52,389 nucleotides of DNA from Flavobacterium psychrophilum (GTDB lineage: Bacteria; Bacteroidota; Bacteroidia; Flavobacteriales; Flavobacteriaceae), in the NCBI GenBank assembly GCA_020720185.1, contig DYPB01000001.1:1-52389 (forward strand), written 5' to 3'. Positions 9,100 through 17,209 of this stretch are shown here, one piece after another. The position numbers and the translations under genes were made by a program. Numbering within the stretch: position 1 is the first letter of the stretch; each line of letters begins with the position of its first letter. The notes beneath the pieces were generated by a model that saw only the letters and a list, made by a program, of their open reading frames with translations, was not told the DNA's origin and ran no database searches.

Positions 9100-10026
9100 A
9101 AAATCAATATTTCTTTTCATTCCTTCAAATTTTGTTCGTTTTAATGGTGAGTTTTTAAAAACCGAGTTAAAAATTTCTTCGGTAATCTCTGTCCAATCCT
9201 TTTTACTCATCAATAAAATTTCAGGATTTGGATTAAAGAGCGGTTCATTATGCGGTTTTGAAAATCTATTCCAAGGGCAAACATCTTGACAAATATCACA
9301 GCCGAAAGCCCAATCGTTAAATTTCCCTTTCATTTCTTGTGGAATATTATCTTTCAATTCAATCGTAAAATAAGAGATGCATTTTGAACCATCAACAATA
9401 TATGGAGCAATAATTGCTGCCGTAGGACAGGCGTCTAAACAAGCGGTGCAAGAGCCACAGTGGTTTGTTGTTGGATGGTCGTAATCGAGTTCTAAATCAA
9501 TAATTAGTTCGGCAATAAAATAAAAAGAACCTACTTTTTGAGTAATCAAATTACCGTTTTTCCCTATCCAGCCAAGTCCTGACTTTGCTGCCCAAGCCTT
9601 ATCCAATACAGGTGCCGAATCGACAAATGCACGACCTGAAACCGCACCAATATGGGTCTGAATTGTTGTTAATAATTCTTTTAGTTTTTCTTTAATTACA
9701 AAATGATAGTCTTGCCCATAAGCATATTTTGAAATTTTAAACGAATCTGTAATTTGCTCTTTATCTGGATAATAGTTTAACAATAATGATACAACGCTTT
9801 TTGCATCATCAACTAATTTTGTAGGATCAAGCCGTTTGTCAAAATGATTTTCCATATAGCTCATTTTGCCGTGCTGATTGTTTTTTAACCAGTTCTCTAA
9901 TCTTGGAGCTTCGGTTTCTAAAAAACCTGCTTTTGAAATGCCACAAGACAAAAATCCGAGTCGTTTAGCTTCGGATTTGATAAAAGATGTGTATTCGAAT
10001 TTTGAGTTCAATTTATTGATTTTCAA
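9091..10026 (-). CDS. queG: Epoxyqueuosine reductase
   Basis: Last step of queuosine synthesis in tRNA, reducing epoxyqueuosine with cobalamin and two [4Fe-4S] clusters. 311 residues. Cluster ligands are Cys190, Cys193, Cys196, Cys200 ([12 protein letters not shown]) and Cys243, Cys246, Cys250 ([11 protein letters not shown]) plus Cys216. The conserved Asp136 is in [12 protein letters not shown]. The start codon lies inside the end of the toxin gene (14 bp overlap), so queG is the third gene of an antitoxin-toxin-queG unit. The product is cytoplasmic. Confidence 0.95.
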   Translation of the reverse strand: MKINKLNSKFEYTSFIKSEAKRLGFLSCGISKAGFLETEAPRLENWLKNNQHGKMSYMENHFDKRLDPTKLVDDAKSVVSLLLNYYPDKEQITDSFKISKYAYGQDYHFVIKEKLKELLTTIQTHIGAVSGRAFVDSAPVLDKAWAAKSGLGWIGKNGNLITQKVGSFYFIAELIIDLELDYDHPTTNHCGSCTACLDACPTAAIIAPYIVDGSKCISYFTIELKDNIPQEMKGKFNDWAFGCDICQDVCPWNRFSKPHNEPLFNPNPEILLMSKKDWTEITEEIFNSVFKNSPLKRTKFEGMKRNIDFLK

Positions 10027-10381
10027 CTAAAATCAAATCTAATTCTTCGATAATTTTGAAACCTTTGTCAGCAGTAACCAAAGGTATTTTATAAACTAAT
10101 GCAGTTGCAGCAATTATTGCATCGGGAAGTTTGATAGTATATCTTTGTCTTAATTTTATCGTTTGAAGTTTTATTTCATCGTTAAAATTGATGTTAAAAC
10201 TATCTTTTAAAAGCATTTTTAATGAAACTTCATCAGATTTTTTTAAATTTTTATAACCCAGTAATTCAATTTCTGAAATAAAAGACACCCCAAAATCATA
10301 TTCCAAAAAAGGTTCAATGAACGATCTTCCTTCGTGTAGGTATATTAAGAAATTGGTGTCGGCTAAAAAATCAATCTTCAT
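10013..10381 (-). CDS. PIN-domain toxin (VapC-like)
   Basis: A 122-residue PIN-domain ribonuclease. The acidic active-site set is visible: Asp8 ([10 protein letters not shown]), Glu39 (SEIELLGY), Asp87 ([13 protein letters not shown]) and Asp105 (LVTADKGF). VapC toxins cleave tRNA or rRNA when released from their antitoxin. The gene overlaps a 55-codon upstream gene by 11 bp and queG by 14 bp. It is a paralogue of the toxin at 31836-32213 (shared IKLPDAIVAATAL block). Confidence 0.9.
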   Translation of the reverse strand: MKIDFLADTNFLIYLHEGRSFIEPFLEYDFGVSFISEIELLGYKNLKKSDEVSLKMLLKDSFNINFNDEIKLQTIKLRQRYTIKLPDAIIAATALVYKIPLVTADKGFKIIEELDLILVENQ

Positions 10382-10538
10382 TTTTTCTAACTTCCAGTTG
10401 ATAATTTAAACCATCAATATTCCTTTTTAATTTGCCAAAATGATTTGATAAATTGCCTTTAACTGTGCTATTCCCCCTTTTTTCTAAAAAATCAATAATA
10501 CTTTTTTTAGTTTCCTTTTTCTTAATTATTAAAACCAT
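10371..10538 (-). CDS. Small antitoxin candidate upstream of the PIN toxin
   Basis: A 55-codon reading frame starting MVLIIKKKETKKSIIDFLEK and ending VRKNED, with its stop inside the toxin gene (11 bp overlap). Position, size and overlap match the antitoxin of a vapBC pair. It is basic in its N-terminal half. I do not recognise a DNA-binding domain (AbrB, RHH or Phd), and it does not resemble the 79-residue antitoxin at 31615-31854. Confidence 0.7.
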   Translation of the reverse strand: MVLIIKKKETKKSIIDFLEKRGNSTVKGNLSNHFGKLKRNIDGLNYQLEVRKNED

Positions 10539-10572
10539 AAGCTAAATTTTTTGTAAATATAATAAAAAAATA

Positions 10573-10691
10573 TTTTTAACTCAATTTACGCATTAAAAAT
10601 ATTTTTTTGATTTTTCAATATCTTTGCTGAATTTTTAATTCAATAAATAGACTTTGAAGAAAGATAGTTCTAAAGCGTAATTTGGATTTAA
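10573..10691. mobile_element. MITE-like inverted repeat, shorter related copy
   Basis: The left end TTTTTAACTCAATTTACGCA and the right end (reverse complement) TTAAATCCAAATTACGCTTT pair with each other, and both resemble the termini of the element at 5528-5712 (CCAAATTACGCATTAGA core). The interior is AT-rich with no reading frame. It lies between the antitoxin promoter region and the ruvB stop. Confidence 0.5.
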
Positions 10692-10698
10692 TTTGATA

Positions 10699-11721
10699 TT
10701 AAAACAACCCTCCTTGCACCATCGTTTTTATTTTCCCTAAATGTTTGTAAGCTTTTTCTGTAACCTCTCTACCTCTGGGGGTTCGCATAATAAATCCTTC
10801 TTGAATTAAAAATGGTTCGTAAACCTCCTCAATAGTTTCGCTACTTTCAGAAACTGCCGTTGCTAAAGTTGATAATCCAACAGGACCTCCTTTAAATTTA
10901 TCAATAATAGTGTTCAGTATTTTATTGTCCATTTCGTCTAATCCGTGTGCATCTACATTGAGGGCTTTTAGGGCATATTTTGCAATTTCAATATCAATTT
11001 TTCCGTTGCCTTTTATCTGTGCAAAATCCCGAACCCGACGCAAAAGTGCATTCGCAATCCTTGGCGTTCCCCTACTTCTTCCTGCTATTTCTATGGCGGC
11101 CTCAATGGTTATTGGCATTTTTAATATAGCAGAACTCCGTTCAACAATGGTGGTTAAAAGTTCGGTGGTATAATACTGCAAACGGCTTTGGATTCCAAAT
11201 CTTGCCCGCATCGGAGCTGTTAAAAGTCCTGATCGGGTGGTGGCTCCAACTAATGTAAAGGGATTAATATTTATCTGAACCGTTCGTGCATTAGGTCCAG
11301 ATTCTATCATAATATCTATTCGGAAATCTTCCATTGCCGAATACAAGTATTCTTCAACAATAGGACTCAAACGATGAATTTCGTCAATAAAAAGTACATC
11401 TCTATCTTCTAAATTTGTTAATAATCCTGCTAAATCTCCTGGTTTATCAAGCACTGGTCCCGAAGTTATTTTGATACCTACTCCCAACTCATTGGCTAAA
11501 ATATTAGCCAAAGTAGTTTTTCCTAATCCTGGCGGACCGTGAAAAAGGGTGTGGTCTAATGCCTCATTTCGTTGGTTTGCAGCTTGTACAAATACTTTTA
11601 AATTATCCAATACTTGGTCTTGTCCTGCAAAATCATCAAAGGATAATGGGCGGAGTTTTTTTTCTAAATCTAACTCTTCAGGATTATAATTGATATTTGT
11701 TGGGTCTAAATTTTCATTCAT
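10699..11721 (-). CDS. ruvB: Holliday junction branch-migration helicase RuvB
   Basis: The AAA+ motor that drives branch migration with RuvA. 340 residues, the usual length. Motifs: Walker [11 protein letters not shown] (about residues 64-73), Walker [10 protein letters not shown], sensor GATTRSGLL, the arginine-finger region, and the C-terminal winged helix ending [20 protein letters not shown]. ruvA and ruvC are not in the window. The gene diverges from the penicillin-acylase gene across a 548 bp spacer holding a repeat array. Confidence 0.98.
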   Translation of the reverse strand: MNENLDPTNINYNPEELDLEKKLRPLSFDDFAGQDQVLDNLKVFVQAANQRNEALDHTLFHGPPGLGKTTLANILANELGVGIKITSGPVLDKPGDLAGLLTNLEDRDVLFIDEIHRLSPIVEEYLYSAMEDFRIDIMIESGPNARTVQININPFTLVGATTRSGLLTAPMRARFGIQSRLQYYTTELLTTIVERSSAILKMPITIEAAIEIAGRSRGTPRIANALLRRVRDFAQIKGNGKIDIEIAKYALKALNVDAHGLDEMDNKILNTIIDKFKGGPVGLSTLATAVSESSETIEEVYEPFLIQEGFIMRTPRGREVTEKAYKHLGKIKTMVQGGLF

Positions 11722-11726
11722 AATGG

Positions 11727-11734
11727 CAAAAGTA
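11727..11734 (-). promoter_or_regulatory. Putative -7 element of ruvB
   Basis: Reads TACTTTTG on the minus strand (TAnnTTTG), only 5 nt before the start codon, implying a nearly leaderless mRNA if used. Confidence 0.35.
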
Positions 11735-11920
11735 AAAAAAGATAATAGAATATAGGCTATAATTATGGTTTTTGTAAATTCTTTTAAATTATGATAGATA
11801 TTATTTATTATAATTTAATTTTAGTTTTAGGATTGAATAAAATAGATATCAAAACTATAAACAATATTATAGATTTTGGTTTTTTTTGTGAAGATTAACT
11901 TTGTCAAAATTGCCAAAACC

Positions 11921-12081
11921 CCAAATATGACGGTATAACACCTCAAATTTGTGGTTATTTTTTCTAAATTTGACAATAATAACCCCAAATATGACGATAT
12001 AATACGCCAAATATGACACAAACAATCCCAAATATGACGGTATAATACGCCAAATATGACACAAATAACCCCAAATATGAC
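11921..12081. repeat. Helically phased array of eight 21-22 bp direct repeats
   Basis: The 11-mer CCAAATATGAC occurs exactly at 11921, 11985, 12007, 12028, 12050 and 12071, with degenerate copies at 11943 and 11964. Successive starts are 22, 21, 21, 22, 21, 22 and 21 bp apart, i.e. two helical turns each. From 11985 on, two alternating linkers (GRTATAATACG and ACAAAYAAYC) make a 43 bp higher-order unit. No CRISPR-like spacers. The flanks (11735-11920, 12082-12240) hold no gene. Confidence 0.85.
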
Positions 12082-12125
12082 GGTTTGAATACAAAATTAC
12101 AACCCCGCTTAATACTTTTTTATTT

Positions 12126-12158
12126 TATATGAAACAAAAATAAAACTTGTTTCATATA
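12126..12158. repeat. Perfect inverted repeat, possible operator
   Basis: TATATGAAACAA and TTGTTTCATATA form a perfect 12-bp dyad separated by 9 nt, about 85 bp upstream of the -7 element of the following gene and next to the phased array. There is no T-run, so it is more likely an operator-like or cruciform site than a terminator. Confidence 0.5.
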
Positions 12159-12240
12159 ATTATATAATACATTAAATATGTCTTAATCCAAATAACTACT
12201 TTTTGTATTAATTAAACCACTTATTTGAATGATTTTTATC

Positions 12241-12248
12241 TATATTTG
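12241..12248 (+). promoter_or_regulatory. Putative -7 element of the penicillin-acylase gene
   Basis: TATATTTG, a perfect TAnnTTTG match, 21 nt before the ATG at 12270. A TTTG lies upstream at 12224-12227, closer than the usual -33 spacing. Confidence 0.55.
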
Positions 12249-12269
12249 CTGTAATAAAATCCTTATAAG

Positions 12270-14675
12270 ATGAAAAAAATCAAAAAAACACTTCTGGTTT
12301 TGCTAACAATATTATTTGTAATTATAGTGTTGACAACTATTTATTTACAGTTTTCAAAACCAAAATATGAGGGAGAATTAGAATTAAAAAACATTAAAAC
12401 CCAAACTACAGTTTATTTTGATGATTATGGGGTGCCACATATTTATGCAAATTCTAAAACAGATGCCATGATAACATTAGGATTTGTACATGCTCAAGAC
12501 AGATTATGGCAAATGGAATTATTACGACGCATTGCCTCTGGACGATTATCCGAAATTTTTGGCAATAAAGCCTTAAAATCAGATTTGTTTTTTGCAGGTT
12601 TAGGCATTAATGAAGCATCAGAAAAAGCTATCAAAACATTAGACAAATCAAGCGAAAGTTATCAATTAGCAATGGCTTATATAGATGGAATTAATCAATA
12701 TATTGAACAAGGTAAAACCCCCATCGAATTTAGATTATTAGGTTTAAAAAAATCAAAATTCGAGCTAAAAGATGTTTATAATACTTTTGGTTTTATGGCT
12801 TTTAGTTTTGCAATGGCTCAAAAAACCGATCCTCTATTAACCGATATACGGGATAAATATGGTATGGATTATTTAAAAGATTTTGGTATTAATGGCGAAT
12901 TAGGAACTACACAACTACCCAACTTTGACGGAAAAACAAAAGAATTTTCAGAGATTTCGAAAGCAGTAACCGCTCTTTTAGAGGCGTCAGAAGTTCCAGC
13001 ATTTATAGGTAGTAACAGTTGGGTTATTGGAAATAAAAAAACTAAAAACAATAAAGTAATTTTAGCAAACGACCCACATATTGCGTTTTCACAACCTGGC
13101 ACTTGGTATGAAGCCCACATTAAAACACCTAATTATGAGATGTATGGATTTTATTTAGCAGGAACACCTTTTCCGTTATTAGGGCATAATAGACAATATG
13201 CTTATGGTTTAACAATGTTTGAAAACGATGATATTGATTTGTATCAAGAAACAAATAATCCAGAAAATCCAAAGGAATATAAAACCCCTAAAGGGTATTC
13301 AGCATATGGAATGCGTAAAAAAACCATTGTTGTAAAAGACAGTTCTGATGTGGTTTTTACCGTAAAATCAAGTAGACATGGAGTGATTATGAACGACATT
13401 TTGATTAAAAATTTAGAAGTAAAACCAGGTTTAAAACAAAAGAATCCTGTAGCAATGCAATGGATTTATACCCAACAACCTATAAAAATTTTAGAAGCCA
13501 CTTATGCACTTTGCCACGCTAATAATGTAACCGATTTTAGAAAAGATATTTCATTAATTGCAGCTCCAGGTTTAAATGTTATGTATGGAGATGCCGCTGG
13601 AAACATTGCTTGGACAACCTCTGGAAAGTTATATAAACACAATGCAGGCGTCAATACAAATTTTATTTTAGAGGGAGCGTCTGGAAAAGATGATATTACT
13701 CAATTTTTAGACAATTCAAAAAATCCACAATCTATTAATCCACCGAATGATTTTGTATATTCGTCTAATAATCAGCCTGAAGCGGTTGATGGTTTTTTAT
13801 ATCCAGGGTACTATTTACCAAAAGATAGAGCCAATAGAATTGTAAATTTATTGACACCTAAAAATAACTGGACAAAAGAAGAGGTGTCAAAAATGATGCT
13901 AGACAATACCTCATCTTCATCAAACAGTATTGTTAAAGTTCTAATTTCAAATATAAATTCGGCTTCATTAAACAATACTGAAAAATTGATTTTAAATCTT
14001 TTAAAAAACTGGAAGGCTACTAATAATCAGGAAGATATAGTTCCAACTATTTATAATAAATGGATGTACTGTTATTTAAAAAACACTTTTAAAGACGAGT
14101 TAGGAGCAGATGATTTTAAGATATTTTTGACCACCCATATTATGAAACAATTGGTAGAATATCAAATTCAGAACGAAAATTCGCCTTGGTGGGACGATGT
14201 TGTTACCAAAAACATAAAAGAAAATAGACACGATATCCTTTTAAAATCGTTCAAAGAGAGTGTTCTTACTTTACAAAAACAATTAGGAAACAATACCAAT
14301 GATTGGGCTTGGAAAAATGTTCACACACTTGAAATTCAACATCCTATGGGTAAAATATCAGCATTACGAGGCTTATTCAATGTTGGTCCATCTGCTGTTG
14401 ATGGTGGCAACGAGGTAATTAATAATATGATATTTACCCTTAATGAAAAAGGCGAATATAAAGTAGCAGGAGGACCATCAACTCGCAGAATTATTGATTT
14501 TTCTGATATTGAAAACTCGTGGAGCATCCTACCAACAGGGCAATCTGGTAATCCGATGAGTAAACATTATAGCGACCAAAATCAAATGTTTTTGGAAGGG
14601 AAATTTAGAAAAATGATGCTAAACAAAGAGGAGATTATTAATAAATCTACTAAATTAATTTTTAAATCTCATTAA
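12270..14675 (+). CDS. Penicillin acylase family protein (Ntn-hydrolase)
   Basis: An 801-residue member of the penicillin amidase/acyl-homoserine-lactone acylase family (peptidase S45). An N-terminal hydrophobic segment (residues 6-26) exports or anchors it in the periplasm. The small-subunit motif DDYGVPHIYANS is at residues 51-62. The autocatalytic cleavage site and nucleophile is Ser248 in GSNSW, followed by the conserved NDPHI and PGTWYEAHI. A GGNEV block in the C-terminal part fits the family. Substrate cannot be predicted: amide antibiotics, N-acyl homoserine lactones and other acyl amides are possible. It converges with, and overlaps by 14 bp, the OmpA-like gene. Confidence 0.92.
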   Translation: MKKIKKTLLVLLTILFVIIVLTTIYLQFSKPKYEGELELKNIKTQTTVYFDDYGVPHIYANSKTDAMITLGFVHAQDRLWQMELLRRIASGRLSEIFGNKALKSDLFFAGLGINEASEKAIKTLDKSSESYQLAMAYIDGINQYIEQGKTPIEFRLLGLKKSKFELKDVYNTFGFMAFSFAMAQKTDPLLTDIRDKYGMDYLKDFGINGELGTTQLPNFDGKTKEFSEISKAVTALLEASEVPAFIGSNSWVIGNKKTKNNKVILANDPHIAFSQPGTWYEAHIKTPNYEMYGFYLAGTPFPLLGHNRQYAYGLTMFENDDIDLYQETNNPENPKEYKTPKGYSAYGMRKKTIVVKDSSDVVFTVKSSRHGVIMNDILIKNLEVKPGLKQKNPVAMQWIYTQQPIKILEATYALCHANNVTDFRKDISLIAAPGLNVMYGDAAGNIAWTTSGKLYKHNAGVNTNFILEGASGKDDITQFLDNSKNPQSINPPNDFVYSSNNQPEAVDGFLYPGYYLPKDRANRIVNLLTPKNNWTKEEVSKMMLDNTSSSSNSIVKVLISNINSASLNNTEKLILNLLKNWKATNNQEDIVPTIYNKWMYCYLKNTFKDELGADDFKIFLTTHIMKQLVEYQIQNENSPWWDDVVTKNIKENRHDILLKSFKESVLTLQKQLGNNTNDWAWKNVHTLEIQHPMGKISALRGLFNVGPSAVDGGNEVINNMIFTLNEKGEYKVAGGPSTRRIIDFSDIENSWSILPTGQSGNPMSKHYSDQNQMFLEGKFRKMMLNKEEIINKSTKLIFKSH

Positions 14676-15621
14676 GCATTTTAGAGATTTCGTCTAATTT
14701 TGGGGTCAAAATAATTTCAATTCTTCGGTTTTTAGCTTTGCCTTCTGTGGTTGTGTTTGGTGCTATTGGAGCAAATTCACTGCGTCCAGCTGCAGTTAAA
14801 TTTTGTTTATTTATTGCTTTGTTTTCGCCTAATATATTCACAATTGCTGTAGCTCTTTTGGTTGATAAATCCCAGTTATCTGCAATTATTCCGCCACCAG
14901 CAATAGCGTCGTCATCGGTATGTCCTTCTATTAAAACTGCAATATCTGTGTTGTTTCCTAATACTTTACCAAGTTCTACAACTGCTTTTTTACCCTCAAT
15001 ACCTACCGCCCAACTTCCAGAACCAAAAAGGAGCTTGTTTTCCATAGAAACATAAACTTTCCCGTTTTTCTGTTCTACTGTCAATCCTTTTCCTTCAAAT
15101 GCGTTTAAGGCTTTGGATAACGATTCTTTCAACTTTTTCATACTGGCTTCTTTCGCTGCCATAATTGCCTCTAATTCTTCTAATCGTTTAGAATTTTCGG
15201 CTAAATCAGTTTTTGTTTTATTAAATTTTGCCTGTTCATCTGCCAATGATTTCTCTTTTGCTTCTAATTTTGCTAACAAATCTCGGTTTTTTGCCATGTT
15301 GGCTTGCAACGATTCGTTGCTATTTTTTTCTAACGCTTTGTAAGAATCTTGCAATGTTTTTAAATTTTTTGACGCACTCGTATAGTCCGAAAGAAGTTGG
15401 TCTCTTTCTTGTTTTAATTTATCTATATCTTGCCTTAAAACTGTGTTCTCTGTTTCTGATTTTGTTTTTCCTGATAAAAGAGCTTCGTTTTCGTCAAGAA
15501 TTTTACGATTCTCTTTTTTCAAATCGGCAAATTTGGTTTCTAAATCCGTAAATATTTTTTTAGAAACACAAGAAGTTGTTAATAATGCAATTAGTAATAA
15601 TAATGTGGTTTTCTTTATCAT
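14662..15621 (-). CDS. OmpA-family lipoprotein with coiled coil
   Basis: A 319-residue protein with a lipoprotein signal (LLTTSC, Cys18), a long coiled coil (residues about 25-180) and a C-terminal OmpA-like peptidoglycan-binding domain (about 195-310, with VLIEGHTDDDAI, LSTKRATAIVNIL and GRSEFAPIAPN...NRRIEI). It probably tethers the outer membrane to peptidoglycan. CVSKK after the lipid cysteine lacks the acidic residues of a surface-export signal, so periplasm-facing is inferred. Confidence 0.92.
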   Translation of the reverse strand: MIKKTTLLLLIALLTTSCVSKKIFTDLETKFADLKKENRKILDENEALLSGKTKSETENTVLRQDIDKLKQERDQLLSDYTSASKNLKTLQDSYKALEKNSNESLQANMAKNRDLLAKLEAKEKSLADEQAKFNKTKTDLAENSKRLEELEAIMAAKEASMKKLKESLSKALNAFEGKGLTVEQKNGKVYVSMENKLLFGSGSWAVGIEGKKAVVELGKVLGNNTDIAVLIEGHTDDDAIAGGGIIADNWDLSTKRATAIVNILGENKAINKQNLTAAGRSEFAPIAPNTTTEGKAKNRRIEIILTPKLDEISKMLNEI

Positions 15622-15683
15622 CTTGAAAGTTTAATATTTTTCTTTGGTATTAATTTATTGGTATTATTTGTAATTTCTATTTT

Positions 15684-16445
15684 CTATTCAATTTCAACTA
15701 AAATAGGGCAATGGTCAGAATGTACGGCATCGGGCAAAATTACGGCTCTTTTTATCTTTTCTTCCAAATTATCTGTAACCAAATTATAGTCTATTCTCCA
15801 CCCTTTATTGTTTTGTCTTGCTCCTGCCCGATAACTCCACCAACTGTATTGGTGCGGTTCCTTATTCAAATGACGGAAAGAATCAATAAAACCAGATTTG
15901 ATAAACTTGTCTAACCAAGCCCTTTCTTCTGGCAAAAATCCAGATACCGTTTTGTTTCTAACAGGGTCATGAATATCAATAGCCTCATGGCAAATGTTAT
16001 AATCGCCACAAATAACAAGGTTTGGTTTTTCTTTTTTTAATTCGTTTATATAATCATAAAAATCATCCATAAACATAAATTTATGTCCTAATCTTTCCAT
16101 GTTTGATCCACTTGGCAAATACAGGCTCATTACAGAAATATTGTCAAAATCGGCTCTGATGTTTCGCCCTTCAAAATCCATGTGAGCAATTTTTGTACCA
16201 ATTTCGATATGATTTGGTTTTGTTTTAGATAAAATTGCTACCCCTGAATAGCCTTTTTTTGTTGCCGAAAAATAGTACTGATATGGATAACCTGCGGCAG
16301 TTATATCCTCGGTTGGAATCTGACTTTCTTCTGCTTTTATTTCTTGCAAACAAATAATATCCGGATTTGCTACCTGTAACCAATCTAAAAAACCTTTGCT
16401 AATAGCCGCTCTAATTCCGTTTACATTATAAGAAATTATTTTCAT
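15684..16445 (-). CDS. xth: Exodeoxyribonuclease III / AP endonuclease
   Basis: A 253-residue enzyme of the exonuclease III/APE family (endonuclease-exonuclease-phosphatase fold). Motifs: ISYNVNGIRAA (Asn7), ICLQEIKAEE (metal-binding Glu), LVICGDYNICH, and the C-terminal VHSDHCPILVE active site. It acts in base-excision repair at abasic sites. It has its own promoter (16466-16473) and 62 bp of spacer before the OmpA-like gene. Confidence 0.96.
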   Translation of the reverse strand: MKIISYNVNGIRAAISKGFLDWLQVANPDIICLQEIKAEESQIPTEDITAAGYPYQYYFSATKKGYSGVAILSKTKPNHIEIGTKIAHMDFEGRNIRADFDNISVMSLYLPSGSNMERLGHKFMFMDDFYDYINELKKEKPNLVICGDYNICHEAIDIHDPVRNKTVSGFLPEERAWLDKFIKSGFIDSFRHLNKEPHQYSWWSYRAGARQNNKGWRIDYNLVTDNLEEKIKRAVILPDAVHSDHCPILVEIE

Positions 16446-16465
16446 CCTTTTAATTTTTTAAGTTT

Positions 16466-16473
16466 CAAAAGTA
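16466..16473 (-). promoter_or_regulatory. Putative -7 element of xth
   Basis: Reads TACTTTTG on the minus strand, 20 nt before the xth start codon. Confidence 0.5.
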
Positions 16474-16591
16474 GTAAAAAATGATTGTATAGAATTATAA
16501 TTTTTTGTAAAAAATTATTTTTTTAAATTAATCTTTTAAAGTCTCTTAAAAAATTGTATAATTGCAAATTAATTATAAAATTTAAAAAAAA

Positions 16592-16939
16592 ATGGGAATA
16601 GGTAGTTTTATTAAAGGTATTTTTGGCAAAGCCAATATAGATGTTGATTCAATAGTTGATAAAGCAGAAAATTTTGCTGAAGATGCTATCGAAAAAGGGA
16701 AAGTAATAGCAGGTGATTTGGTTGAAAAAGTAGATGATTATGCTGATATTGCAAAAGAAAAAGTTGGTACAATGATACCTGGTGCAGGCGATGCTATTGA
16801 TAACATGGTAAACACTGTAAAAGAAAAAGCTGGAGATTTAATAGAGAAGGCTGGAGATATGGCAGATGGAGTTGTTGATAGTGCAAAAGAAAAAGTTGCT
16901 GATTTAACTGGAAATTCATCAGAAGAAACAGCTAAATAA
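16592..16939 (+). CDS. Small amphipathic-repeat protein of unknown function
   Basis: A 115-residue protein without signal peptide. From about residue 20 it consists of imperfect repeats of the type AKEKVGTMI, VKEKAGDLI, AKEKVADLT, separated by Gly-Ala/Asp-rich turns. Such 11-mer-like amphipathic helices resemble LEA, CsbD-like or apolipoprotein-type proteins that bind membranes or protect during stress. Function is unknown. The gene stands alone between xth (divergent) and two strong hairpins downstream. Confidence 0.75.
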   Translation: MGIGSFIKGIFGKANIDVDSIVDKAENFAEDAIEKGKVIAGDLVEKVDDYADIAKEKVGTMIPGAGDAIDNMVNTVKEKAGDLIEKAGDMADGVVDSAKEKVADLTGNSSEETAK

Positions 16940-16982
16940 CCTTCTGAAAAGATGGTTTTAACTGTCTTTTTACGATTAATTG

Positions 16983-17016
16983 AAAATGCTCTAAAATTAA
17001 ATTTAGAGCATTTTTT
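16983..17016 (+). terminator. Rho-independent terminator (32 bp identical copy elsewhere)
   Basis: AAAATGCTCTAAA pairs with TTTAGAGCATTTT around a short loop, followed by TT. Positions 16983-17014 are the exact reverse complement of 35039-35070, the terminator after the M20 peptidase gene. Confidence 0.85.
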
Positions 17017-17109
17017 ATACCTAAAAAATGAAGCTTATAATCGTTTGATATTATACCCTAATCGAAAATCAATACAATAATTCATTTAGCCCAGATGGTA
17101 ATGGAAATC

Positions 17110-17140
17110 AAAAAAGATGCGTTTTTTTCGCATCTTTTTT
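17110..17140. terminator. Bidirectional terminator hairpin
   Basis: AAAAAAGATGCG and CGCATCTTTTTT form a perfect 12-bp stem with a T7 loop, between the amphipathic-repeat gene (plus) and the GH97 gene (minus). Confidence 0.8.
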
Positions 17141-17209
17141 ATTGTAATGAACAGCTGGAATAGGGTTTATTGAAAATGCCTATTGTGTTGCTCCTAAAAA
17201 ATAATATTT

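Noticed and set aside
11921..12081. Possible CRISPR array
   Set aside because: Units are 11 bp cores with nearly identical linkers, not 25-40 bp repeats with unique spacers, and no cas genes are present.
11827..12094. Two overlapping minus-strand reading frames rich in WGYLCHIW/IVIFGV repeats
   Set aside because: They are produced entirely by the 21-22 bp DNA repeat array read in phase; no start context and no independent coding signal.
13285..13305. ACCCCTAAAGGGT palindrome in the penicillin-acylase gene as a third in-frame repeat
   Set aside because: It is short, encodes an ordinary YKTPKGYSAYG segment, and shows no extra length against the family that I can judge.
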